From: Idiomarina sp. UBA6142
GTDB taxonomy: Bacteria > Pseudomonadota > Gammaproteobacteria > Enterobacterales > Alteromonadaceae
NCBI GenBank assembly: GCA_002423905.1
Contig: DIVC01000052.1
Span: 1-8,164 of the forward strand
DNA: 8,164 nucleotides
Direction of reading: 5' to 3'
Below the pieces are notes generated by a model that searched no databases, was not told the DNA's origin, and worked only from the letters and a program-made list of their open reading frames with translations. The translations under genes were made by a program, and so were the position numbers. Of the stretch, positions 1-6,011 are shown piece by piece; the stretch's first letter is position 1; every line of letters begins with the position of its first letter.

Positions 1-702
1 GTCACCGACTATTGCCCAAATGGCTTACAAATAGAAGGACGTCAGCACATCCAGCGACTGGTGACTGGAGTGACTGCTTGCCAAGCGTTAATTGATGCAG
101 CCATTGCTGTTGATGCTGACGCTATTTTAGTGCATCACGGTTATTTTTGGAAAAATGAACAACCGAGCATTATCGGTATGAAGCAGCGACGTATTAAAGC
201 ATTATTAAGCCACGATATAAATTTATTGGCCTATCACTTACCCCTCGATATACACAGTGAGGTGGGTAATAACAGCCAGTTGGCGCGATTATTTGGGTTT
301 ACCAATAACACGGCCTTAGTCGGTGCCGAGCCAGCCGGTATCGTGCGCTACACCGAGCTGCAGCACCCCATTTCCAGTGCTCGCTTAGCAGAGCTTGTCG
401 AGCAGGCGCTCGATCGGCCATTAACCTGCATGGTTGCTTGCCCACAACCGATTCGAAAAATCGCGTGGTGCAGTGGTGGTGGCCAGGGTTACATTGATGC
501 TGCTGCTGCGCAGGGCTGCGATGCCTTTATCAGCGGCGAGGTGTCTGAGCAAACTGTGCATAGTGCCCGTGAGCAGGGGCTAGCCTTTTATGCGGCTGGA
601 CATCACGCAACGGAACGTTGCGGAATTAAAGCTTTGGGCGACCATTTAGCGGATAAATTTGCGCTGCAGGTTGAATTTATTGATATTGATAATCCGGCCT
701 AA
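1..702 (+). CDS. Nif3/YbgI-family dinuclear metal-centre protein, 5' end cut by the window
   Basis: The frame is open from base 1, so the true start lies upstream; 233 codons are present. Compared with E. coli YbgI (about 247 aa), roughly 20 N-terminal residues are missing. Counting from the first codon in the window, visible family signatures are DYCPNGLQIEG (3-13), VHHGYFW with H45 and H46, YHLPLDIH with D83, the GGGQGYIDAA stretch, SGEVSEQT, and AGHHATERCG with H201, H202 and E205. The histidines, aspartate and glutamate match the residues that bind the two metal ions in YbgI-like toroidal hexamers. The family is often labelled GTP cyclohydrolase 1 type 2 homolog, but its physiological reaction is not settled, so I assign only a soluble cytoplasmic metal-binding protein. 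A GTG at 61 could be taken for a start, but it would delete the conserved DYCPNGLQIEG segment. The gene ends 5 nt before cmoM, suggesting one transcript. Confidence 0.93.
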   Translation, partial: VTDYCPNGLQIEGRQHIQRLVTGVTACQALIDAAIAVDADAILVHHGYFWKNEQPSIIGMKQRRIKALLSHDINLLAYHLPLDIHSEVGNNSQLARLFGFTNNTALVGAEPAGIVRYTELQHPISSARLAELVEQALDRPLTCMVACPQPIRKIAWCSGGGQGYIDAAAAQGCDAFISGEVSEQTVHSAREQGLAFYAAGHHATERCGIKALGDHLADKFALQVEFIDIDNPA

Positions 703-707
703 ATTTT

Positions 708-1484
708 ATGAGCCACCACGATTCGCACGACCGAAGCTTTGCTGGCATGAGTGATAAATTTGCTCGTAATATCTATGCCACAGCAAAGGGTCAGATACGT
801 TTGGCGGTGTTGCAGCGGGATTTGCAAGCCTTGATTGATAGTCCAATCAAGCTCAAGGTGTTAGATATCGGTGCTGGCCTCGGGCAGTTGTCGCAGGCGT
901 TTGCTGCGGTAGGCCATTCGATCACTCACACCGATATTGCCGCAGACATGGTCGCGACGGCTAAACTCGCCCACCAAGCGGCTGGATTGCAGCAACACTA
1001 TCGATATCACACCGCCTCATTGCAGCAGTTGCCGGAGCTACTGGCCGGCGAAACGTTTGATGTAGTGCTCTGTCATGCGGTGTTGGAGTGGTTAGTCGAC
1101 CCGGCTGCAGCGTTAGCGTTATGTAAACTGTTTATGGGTCCGCACGGGCAGTTATCCCTGATGTTTTATAATCGCGATGCCAAACTGCTAGCCAATATCA
1201 TTTACGGCAACTTTGATTATGTAAACCATGATCTGAAGGTGAAGAAAAAAGTCAAGCTAAGCCCACAGCAACCGCTCGAACCGACACAGGTCCGCCAATG
1301 GCTTAGTGAGCTTGAATTGAAGCCGATACAACAAACTGGTGTGCGATGTTTTCATGATTATTTGCGTAACCGAGCCGATCAGCAGCGTTATGATGAACTG
1401 CTGCGGTTAGAACTGCGATTCAATCAACAGCCACCGTTTAATCAGATTGGTCGTTATCTGCATTGGTTACTAACCCATGCTTAG
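708..1484 (+). CDS. cmoM: tRNA 5-carboxymethoxyuridine methyltransferase CmoM (SmtA)
   Basis: SAM-dependent methyltransferase of 258 aa, close in length to E. coli CmoM, which methylates the carboxyl of cmo5U to mcmo5U at wobble position 34 of certain tRNAs. The N-terminal DKFARNIYATAKGQIR (16-31) matches the CmoM signature. Motif I is VLDIGAGLGQ (51-60), the acidic residue after strand 2 is D76, then follow CHAVLEW (122-128), LSLMFYN (149-155), GNFDYV, the basic KVKKKVKLSP stretch, EPTQV and GVRCFHDYLR (211-220). These features distinguish it from generic class I methyltransferases. No Shine-Dalgarno is visible before the ATG at 708; the upstream bases are pyrimidine- and AT-rich and nif3 stops 5 nt earlier, so translation is probably coupled. 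A second in-frame ATG at 747 would remove the segment aligning with the E. coli N-terminus. The 3' end overlaps the lipid kinase start by 8 nt. Confidence 0.94.
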   Translation: MSHHDSHDRSFAGMSDKFARNIYATAKGQIRLAVLQRDLQALIDSPIKLKVLDIGAGLGQLSQAFAAVGHSITHTDIAADMVATAKLAHQAAGLQQHYRYHTASLQQLPELLAGETFDVVLCHAVLEWLVDPAAALALCKLFMGPHGQLSLMFYNRDAKLLANIIYGNFDYVNHDLKVKKKVKLSPQQPLEPTQVRQWLSELELKPIQQTGVRCFHDYLRNRADQQRYDELLRLELRFNQQPPFNQIGRYLHWLLTHA

Positions 1485-2349
1485 ACCACAGCGGGTCTTG
1501 ATTTACTATAATAGCCTGCGGCGAAAAGCTAAATCTCGGGCACAGCGTTACTCTGATTATTTTTTAACCTATCTCGGTGCCGATCAGCTTTCTGTTATTG
1601 CCAGTAGCCCGAGTCGTGAACACGACTTACAGCGCATTAAACAAGCACTCCATGGTGTGGATGAACTGGTTGTGGTTGGTGGTGATGGCAGTATCAATTT
1701 GGTGGCTCAAATTATAGCGTTCAGTTCGGTACGATTAAGCATTATCTCGGCCGGCACTGGCAATGACTTTGCCCGCGATCTTGGCCTCGGTGATTGGCGT
1801 TGGCGTATGCAAGAAACTGTACAAAGTGAGTGTATTGCCATTGGTAAAGCTGGCCATGAATACTTTGTTAATCATGCCGGTAGCGGTTTAAGCAGCGATT
1901 TAATTGATTTGCAGCCGCGGTGGCTGAAACACAGTTTCGGTCGCTTGAGTTATACCCTGGCGTTACTGCGCTATTTGTTTGGCCCGCTGACACGACGTCA
2001 GTCGATCTATCGCCAAGGGCAGTGGTATGACTGCCAAATTGCAGCGATAAGCCGATATATCGGTGGCGGTATTCCGGTCAATCCAATCGGCTCACGTCAG
2101 CATCATGAGCTGCAATGGTTAGCAGTGCGTCGCAGCAGTCGCTGGCAGCAACTGCAGGCCTTATGGTGGGTGCTGCGGCGAGCGCGCGGCGACTGCGCTT
2201 ATATTGAGTACGAGCGTGCCAGCCACTGCGAATTAGGTAGTGCTGATGCGCGTTATGAGTTAGATGGTGATCGCCGCGGTGTTGGTCCGGTCATTATCGA
2301 ATGTATTCCGCAGGCATTAACTGTACTTCGCCCTGCGGTAACGACATAG
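1477..2349 (+). CDS. diacylglycerol kinase-type lipid kinase (YegS/DgkB-like)
   Basis: A 290-aa protein of the DAGK catalytic-domain family, near the usual 290-300 aa. These soluble or membrane-peripheral enzymes phosphorylate diacylglycerol or related lipids with ATP. Visible motifs are VVVGGDGSINLVAQ (66-78 region, nucleotide-binding GGDGS at 68-72), SAGTGNDFARDLGL (91-104), FVNHAGSGLSSDL (130-142), GGGIPVNP (196-203) and ELDGD (261-265). The last aligns with the family's DGE motif, whose aspartate (here D263) is the proposed general base in DgkB; here the third residue is D instead of E. No transmembrane segment is present, so it is not the small DgkA type. The ATG lies inside the end of cmoM (ATGCTTAG, 8-nt overlap) with no good Shine-Dalgarno, implying coupling. 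The natural lipid cannot be told from sequence: diacylglycerol, phosphatidylglycerol and sphingoid-like substrates all occur in the family. Confidence 0.9.
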   Translation: MLRPQRVLIYYNSLRRKAKSRAQRYSDYFLTYLGADQLSVIASSPSREHDLQRIKQALHGVDELVVVGGDGSINLVAQIIAFSSVRLSIISAGTGNDFARDLGLGDWRWRMQETVQSECIAIGKAGHEYFVNHAGSGLSSDLIDLQPRWLKHSFGRLSYTLALLRYLFGPLTRRQSIYRQGQWYDCQIAAISRYIGGGIPVNPIGSRQHHELQWLAVRRSSRWQQLQALWWVLRRARGDCAYIEYERASHCELGSADARYELDGDRRGVGPVIIECIPQALTVLRPAVTT

Positions 2350-2372
2350 ACTATCAAGTGAGGGGTTAGGCG

Positions 2373-3257
2373 ATGAATTCATCATGTGCGTTTATTGGTC
2401 TTGGTGTTATGGGTGGCGCTATGGCCGGTCATTTACAAGCCAAGGGTTTTGCCACCACGGTCTATAACCGTACCGCCAGCAAGGCCCAGCAATGGGCTGC
2501 TGTGCATGCTGGAGAGGTTGCCTTAACACCGCGTGAAGCGGCGCAAAACGCTGATGTGGTGCTGTTATGTGTGGGTAACGATGATGACGTTCGTGCGGTG
2601 GTATACGGGGCTGATGGGGTTTTAGCGGGAATGCGCGCTGGTACGGTATTGGTCGATCACACCACGGCTTCAGCTGAATTAGCGCGTGAATTAGCCGCAG
2701 TCACGAAAGAGCAGGGCATTGGCTTTCTCGATGCGCCGGTATCGGGTGGGCAGGCAGGTGCAGAGAATGGCGTATTGACGGCCATGATCGGTGGCACGCG
2801 TGAGGCCTTAACAGCGGTTGATGCAGTACTCGCGTGCTATTGTAAAACCCGCGAGTACATGGGGCCAGCAGGCTATGGTCAGTTGGCCAAAATGGTCAAC
2901 CAAGTGTGTATTGCTGGGGTTGTGCAAGGCTTAGCAGAGGGTTTGCAACTGGCACGCAAAGTAGGCCTTGACGCCGATACTTTAGTGCGGTGCATTAGTC
3001 AGGGTGCAGCCGGTTCCTGGCAAATGCAAAATCGCTATCGCAGCATGTGGGATAACCACTACAACCATGGCTTCGCGGTTGATTGGATGCGCAAAGATTT
3101 AGCCATTGTGTTGAATGAAGCGCAGCGGCAAGGTGTCAGTATGCCGCTGACGGCATTGGTGGATCAGTTTTATGCCGAAGTTCAGAAAATGGGTGGATCA
3201 CGTTGGGATACCTCGAGTTTATTGGCACGTTTAGAGCGTGACGAGAGCAACGCTTGA
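2373..3257 (+). CDS. NAD(P)-dependent oxidoreductase, 3-hydroxyisobutyrate dehydrogenase family
   Basis: A 294-aa cytoplasmic beta-hydroxyacid dehydrogenase, normal length for the family. The N-terminal Rossmann fold shows FIGLGVMGGAMAGHL (7-21). NRT at 32-34 suggests a preference for NADP(H), since R33 sits where a phosphate contact is common. The substrate-binding signature is DAPVSGGQAGAENG (120-133), and the catalytic lysine motif is GYGQLAKMVNQ with K173 and N176. The C-terminal helical domain has GSWQ (214-217) and MRKDL (239-243). Family members reduce or oxidise small 3-hydroxyacids such as 3-hydroxyisobutyrate, tartronate semialdehyde or succinic semialdehyde. The exact substrate is not decidable, and there are no valine-degradation or glyoxylate genes beside it. 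The start is supported by GAGGGG at 2360-2365, 7 nt before the ATG. It follows the lipid kinase by 23 nt and is the last gene before a terminator. Confidence 0.9.
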   Translation: MNSSCAFIGLGVMGGAMAGHLQAKGFATTVYNRTASKAQQWAAVHAGEVALTPREAAQNADVVLLCVGNDDDVRAVVYGADGVLAGMRAGTVLVDHTTASAELARELAAVTKEQGIGFLDAPVSGGQAGAENGVLTAMIGGTREALTAVDAVLACYCKTREYMGPAGYGQLAKMVNQVCIAGVVQGLAEGLQLARKVGLDADTLVRCISQGAAGSWQMQNRYRSMWDNHYNHGFAVDWMRKDLAIVLNEAQRQGVSMPLTALVDQFYAEVQKMGGSRWDTSSLLARLERDESNA

Positions 3258-3281
3258 GCCCAGCGACAGCGGCATTGCAGC

Positions 3282-3312
3282 AAAAAAAAAGCCAGCAGAA
3301 GCTGGCTTTTTT
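3282..3312. terminator. Bidirectional Rho-independent terminator
   Basis: A perfect 6-bp GC-rich stem, GCCAGC (3291-3296) and GCTGGC (3301-3306), closes a 4-nt loop AGAA. It is flanked by nine A on the left and six T on the right; the A and T tracts can extend the stem. Read on plus it ends with six T after the reductase gene. Read on minus it ends with nine T after the DUF1329 gene. It lies in the 75-bp gap between the two convergent genes, where a shared terminator is expected. Confidence 0.93.
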
Positions 3313-3332
3313 ATGACTACAGTGACCTAGGG

Positions 3333-4691
3333 TTAGCGGATACCCATGCGACGCAGGGCGCCGGTACTAAAGTCTGAACGACGTGGGCTAATATCGAAGT
3401 TCATAAAGATTTCTTTTTCTTCGTTAGCAAGACCGAGCAACACATAACGACCAGAGGTCAGGTCATATAATGCTTCAGCAGCCATCCACGGGGTGTCATG
3501 GTAGTAAAACTGAACGTTATACGCCTCACCAACACGCCATAAGGTGCCGCGCTCATCGTAATGATCAACCACTGACGCAGTCCAAGTATCTTCATCGATA
3601 AACATATGGCGCACTGCGTACTGATGACGCTCACCTTCTTTCAACGTGGCTTTCACTTCCCATACCCGGTGCTTTTCATACCGCACATGGTCTTGGTTCA
3701 TATGCCCTGGACCAATGATATCAGTGTATTTTAGGCTTGGATCCATCAGCTTGAAGTTGTTGTAGCCAATGTACATTTCGCGCTTGCCGACCAATTCCCA
3801 GTTATATTTATCTGGGGCACCGTTGTACATATCGAGACCGTCTGAAGTACGCAGGCCATCAGCAGCGGTACCTGGGCCGTCATAAGCAACGTTTGGCGCT
3901 AACCGCACACGGCGTTGACCAGCGTTGTATAACCAGGCCTTACGTGCTTCTTTAACTTGGTCAATGGTTTCATGCACTAACAGTACCGTACCGGTTAACT
4001 GTGTTGGCGCCAATACTTCTTGGAGAAAGTAGAACAAGATGTTGTCATCAGCGCTTTCGCGGCCACTTTGCATGTACTCGGGGAAAACTAGTGATTCACG
4101 CAATAGCACAGGGTTTGGTGTGCCATTTTCCAGCACTCGGAATTGGTTTACCACACGTGTTACAGCACCACCACGATACCGAGTGACGTGGTTCCAAATA
4201 ATTTCTAAGCCATTTTGCGGAATCGGGAACGGCACGTGCTTGTCAAAGTTTGCTAAGCCATTACCACCAGCAACTAACTCAGCATTTAAGGCGTTCTTTT
4301 TTACCACATCGTAGACTTCTTGCGGATAAGCGGCAGAGCGACGAGTCGGGTAAATATGCATTTTATAGCTGGGGTATTTAGCAAACATGGCAACCTGACC
4401 GGCCGACAACATGTCTTTGTGCTGGTCTAAGTTAGCATGGGTGATGGTAAACAGAATTTGGTCAGCGGCAAATGGATCAGGCAGGCGCGCCGGCAATTGA
4501 CCATCAGCTTTTACACTGTAGCCGCCGGACCAGGCTGGGATAGAGCCATCAGCATTGGCTGCCATTTCGGCACCAATTGGAGTTAAATCACGACCTAAAC
4601 GATCTGCTTGATCGGTCGTTACTTTCGCCATTACACTGGCGGATACGACAGATAGCGCAAACAGTCCGGCTTTCAGCATCATTTTATTCAT
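3333..4691 (-). CDS. Secreted DUF1329 protein (LolA-like fold suspected)
   Basis: A 452-aa protein of the DUF1329 family at its usual length of about 450 aa. The N-terminus (M1-A22) is a Sec signal peptide: Lys near the start, a hydrophobic run LFALSVVSASV, and likely cleavage after SVMA. No lipobox cysteine is present, so it is predicted soluble in the periplasm. Family-typical stretches are ANADGSIPAWSGG (45-57), VPFPIPQNGLEIIWNHVTRY (153-172), KAWLYNAGQRRVRLAPNVAY (251-270), YIGYNNFKL (307-315) and HRVWEVKATLKEGERHQYAV (341-360). The WLYNAGQRRVR segment resembles that of LolA/LolB-like lipoprotein-sorting proteins, and I recall this family being grouped with LolA-like folds. That would suit carrying a lipid or hydrophobic ligand, but this is inference. 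The start is supported by AAGGA (plus-strand 4701-4705), 9 nt upstream. It is divergent from the YCF48/RND pair and convergent with the reductase gene. Confidence 0.9.
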   Translation of the reverse strand: MNKMMLKAGLFALSVVSASVMAKVTTDQADRLGRDLTPIGAEMAANADGSIPAWSGGYSVKADGQLPARLPDPFAADQILFTITHANLDQHKDMLSAGQVAMFAKYPSYKMHIYPTRRSAAYPQEVYDVVKKNALNAELVAGGNGLANFDKHVPFPIPQNGLEIIWNHVTRYRGGAVTRVVNQFRVLENGTPNPVLLRESLVFPEYMQSGRESADDNILFYFLQEVLAPTQLTGTVLLVHETIDQVKEARKAWLYNAGQRRVRLAPNVAYDGPGTAADGLRTSDGLDMYNGAPDKYNWELVGKREMYIGYNNFKLMDPSLKYTDIIGPGHMNQDHVRYEKHRVWEVKATLKEGERHQYAVRHMFIDEDTWTASVVDHYDERGTLWRVGEAYNVQFYYHDTPWMAAEALYDLTSGRYVLLGLANEEKEIFMNFDISPRRSDFSTGALRRMGIR

Positions 4692-4737
4692 CGTTGCTTT
4701 TCCTTGTTGTTCTTCGTACTTGTACTAGCGTTAGAAT

Positions 4738-4766
4738 CTGGTTTACGGTAGGGTATCTGCTGGTTT
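4738..4766 (+). repeat. Direct repeat CTGGTTT in the divergent promoter region
   Basis: CTGGTTT occurs at 4738-4744 and again at 4760-4766, with starts 22 bp apart, about two helical turns. The second copy runs into the proposed -35 box. It could be a pair of regulator half-sites, but a 7-bp match in 171 bp can arise by chance. Confidence 0.3.
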
Positions 4767-4785
4767 GACCTCCTACGGAATACCC
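4751..4785. repeat. Inverted repeat GGGTAT...ATACCC, possible operator
   Basis: GGGTAT (4751-4756) and ATACCC (4780-4785) are perfect 6-bp inverted arms with a 23-nt spacer that contains the proposed -35 box TTGACC. The arms interlock with a second inverted repeat (4773-4805). The spacer is long for a simple hairpin, so a protein-binding site is more plausible than an RNA structure. Function is inferred from position only. Confidence 0.35.
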
Positions 4786-4792
4786 ATAGCAT
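4765..4792 (+). promoter_or_regulatory. Putative sigma70-type promoter for the YCF48-RND operon
   Basis: TTGACC (4765-4770, 5 of 6 matches to the consensus -35) is followed after 16 bp by TAGCAT (4787-4792, 4 of 6 matches to the -10). Transcription would begin near 4799, giving a leader of about 64 nt before the ATG at 4863. No clear promoter was found for the opposite strand, although DUF1329 must be served from the same 171-bp gap. Confidence 0.45.
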
Positions 4793-4805
4793 GTATCGCC
4801 CGTAG
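4773..4805. repeat. Inverted repeat CTACGG...CCGTAG over the promoter, possible operator
   Basis: CTACGG (4773-4778) and CCGTAG (4800-4805) are perfect 6-bp inverted arms with a 21-nt spacer, centred at 4789 on the proposed -10 box. A third TACGG copy lies at 4744-4748, exactly 30 bp before the one at 4774-4778. The position would suit a repressor or a dimeric regulator controlling both divergent transcripts. This is inferred from symmetry and position. Confidence 0.4.
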
Positions 4806-4862
4806 AAATTTTGCAACTGTTACCAATACAATTCTAAGACTACCTAAAAATAAGAGGGTTCC

Positions 4863-5993
4863 ATGATCAAAGCAACCGCCTTTTATAGCGCATTGCTCGG
4901 TATAACTTTAACGCTGACCCCTACCGCTTTTGCAGCCCAAGACTTTGACGTCATTTATGCCCCTGCTATGGCAGCACCGCTTGCCGCAAAAGCTACTTTA
5001 ACAGAGATTACCCAAGCTGGGGAACAACGAATTGCGGTGGGTGATTTCGGCATTATTGTGCGTAGTAACGATGCTCAAACATGGCAGCAAGCTGAGGTTC
5101 CTACCAGCGTATTTTTAACCGCTGTCGATTTTGCTAATGAGCACCACGGTTGGGCAGTTGGTCACCACGGTGTGATTTTGCATAGTGACGATGGTGGCGC
5201 TCATTGGTCCATGCAACTGGATGGTTTTGCTTTAATTGCACTGCAAATTGAGGCGTTCGAGCAACGCGTCGCCGCGTTGCAAGCCGATTTAGATAGTGGT
5301 GAGCTGGATGACACCGTGCTGATGCTCACAGAAGAGCAACTGATGAGCGCTGAGACTTTACTTGAGAATGCCAACTTTGCTCTTGAAGAAGGCCCAACTC
5401 GGCCTTTTTTAGACGTCCTTGCGGTGTCTGAACAGGTTGTCATAGCAGTGGGAGCGTATGGCACAGCGGTGCGCTCCACCGATAGCGGTAAGAGTTGGCA
5501 GGTTCTTGATGCCGACATCAACAATCCCAATGAATTCCATTTCAATGCGTTAGCAAAAGATAATCAATATATCTACTTGGCTGGTGAGCAAGGATTGTTG
5601 TTTCGTAGTGACGACCAAGGTGTGACCTTTAGTGAAATTGAAGCACCTTATAGTGGTTCCTATTTTGGTTTGTTCGTTGATGTGAATCAGCGTTTATGGG
5701 CTTTTGGTCTGCGTGGAAACGTATTTTATAGCGATGATCACGGCGACAGTTTTCAGCCTGTGCGGCTGTCAAACCGAGTTAATATCAACGCTGCAGCGGA
5801 TGCCACAGAGGGTGGCATCGTGTTGGTCGGTAATGCCGGAATGGTGGCACACATAGATGCCAACGGCGTGATTCGTGAACGCAATCATCCGAGCGGCGCT
5901 ACCTTAACAGATTTGCTGGTTCTGCCTGATCAATCGCTAACGCTTGTTGGGCAGCAAGGTATCCTCAAGATGCCGGCCATGGCGCAGAAATAA
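4863..5993 (+). CDS. Secreted YCF48-like beta-propeller protein
   Basis: A 376-aa exported protein. Residues 1-24 form a Sec signal peptide (K3, hydrophobic core, likely cleavage after TAFA), without a lipobox. The mature part carries repeats typical of YCF48/BNR propellers, each ending in a variant of SxDxGxxW: IAVGDFGIIVRSNDAQTW (57-74), WAVGHHGVILHSDDGGAHW (97-115), IAVGAYGTAVRSTDSGKSW (194-212), YLAGEQGLLFRSDDQGVTF (238-256), WAFGLRGNVFYSDDHGDSF (279-297), and degenerate blades at 319-335 and 359-371. That makes six or seven blades. An acidic, helix-rich insertion at about 119-180 separates blades 2 and 3. YCF48 is named for a photosystem II assembly factor, but nothing photosynthetic is nearby; here a periplasmic scaffold or partner of the RND transporter is more likely. 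The start is supported by AGAGGG (4853-4858) just upstream. The stop is 18 nt before the transporter start. Confidence 0.88.
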   Translation: MIKATAFYSALLGITLTLTPTAFAAQDFDVIYAPAMAAPLAAKATLTEITQAGEQRIAVGDFGIIVRSNDAQTWQQAEVPTSVFLTAVDFANEHHGWAVGHHGVILHSDDGGAHWSMQLDGFALIALQIEAFEQRVAALQADLDSGELDDTVLMLTEEQLMSAETLLENANFALEEGPTRPFLDVLAVSEQVVIAVGAYGTAVRSTDSGKSWQVLDADINNPNEFHFNALAKDNQYIYLAGEQGLLFRSDDQGVTFSEIEAPYSGSYFGLFVDVNQRLWAFGLRGNVFYSDDHGDSFQPVRLSNRVNINAAADATEGGIVLVGNAGMVAHIDANGVIRERNHPSGATLTDLLVLPDQSLTLVGQQGILKMPAMAQK

Positions 5994-6011
5994 GTATAGG
6001 ACCCTACAACT

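Noticed and set aside
61..702. GTG at 61 as the start of the Nif3-family gene
   Set aside because: The frame is open to base 1 and the upstream codons encode the conserved DYCPNGLQIEG segment, so the true start is outside the window.
2373..3257. Naming the reductase mmsB (3-hydroxyisobutyrate dehydrogenase proper) or glxR
   Set aside because: Family motifs are shared by all members and the context holds no valine or glyoxylate pathway genes, so a specific symbol is not supported.
4001..4314. Plus-strand open frames of 61 and 91 codons opposite the DUF1329 gene
   Set aside because: They lie wholly antisense to a clearly recognisable family protein and show no recognisable domain or convincing ribosome site.
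4577..4768. Plus-strand 63-codon frame over the DUF1329 start and divergent promoter
   Set aside because: Antisense to the signal peptide region and running through the promoter, with no domain; a chance frame.
4827..4832. TACAAT as the -10 box for the YCF48 operon
   Set aside because: A good -10 match, but the 17-bp-upstream hexamer (AGAAAT) is poor and TTGCAA at 4811 is only 10 bp away; TTGACC/TAGCAT is better. A minor second start is still possible.
5201..5545. Minus-strand 114-codon frame inside the YCF48-like gene
   Set aside because: Its product is Ser/Cys/Thr-rich low-complexity sequence typical of an antisense shadow, and the plus strand has clear propeller repeats.
4863..5993. Photosystem II assembly role for the YCF48-like protein
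   Set aside because: The neighbours are gammaproteobacterial housekeeping and envelope genes with nothing photosynthetic; the family name is historical.
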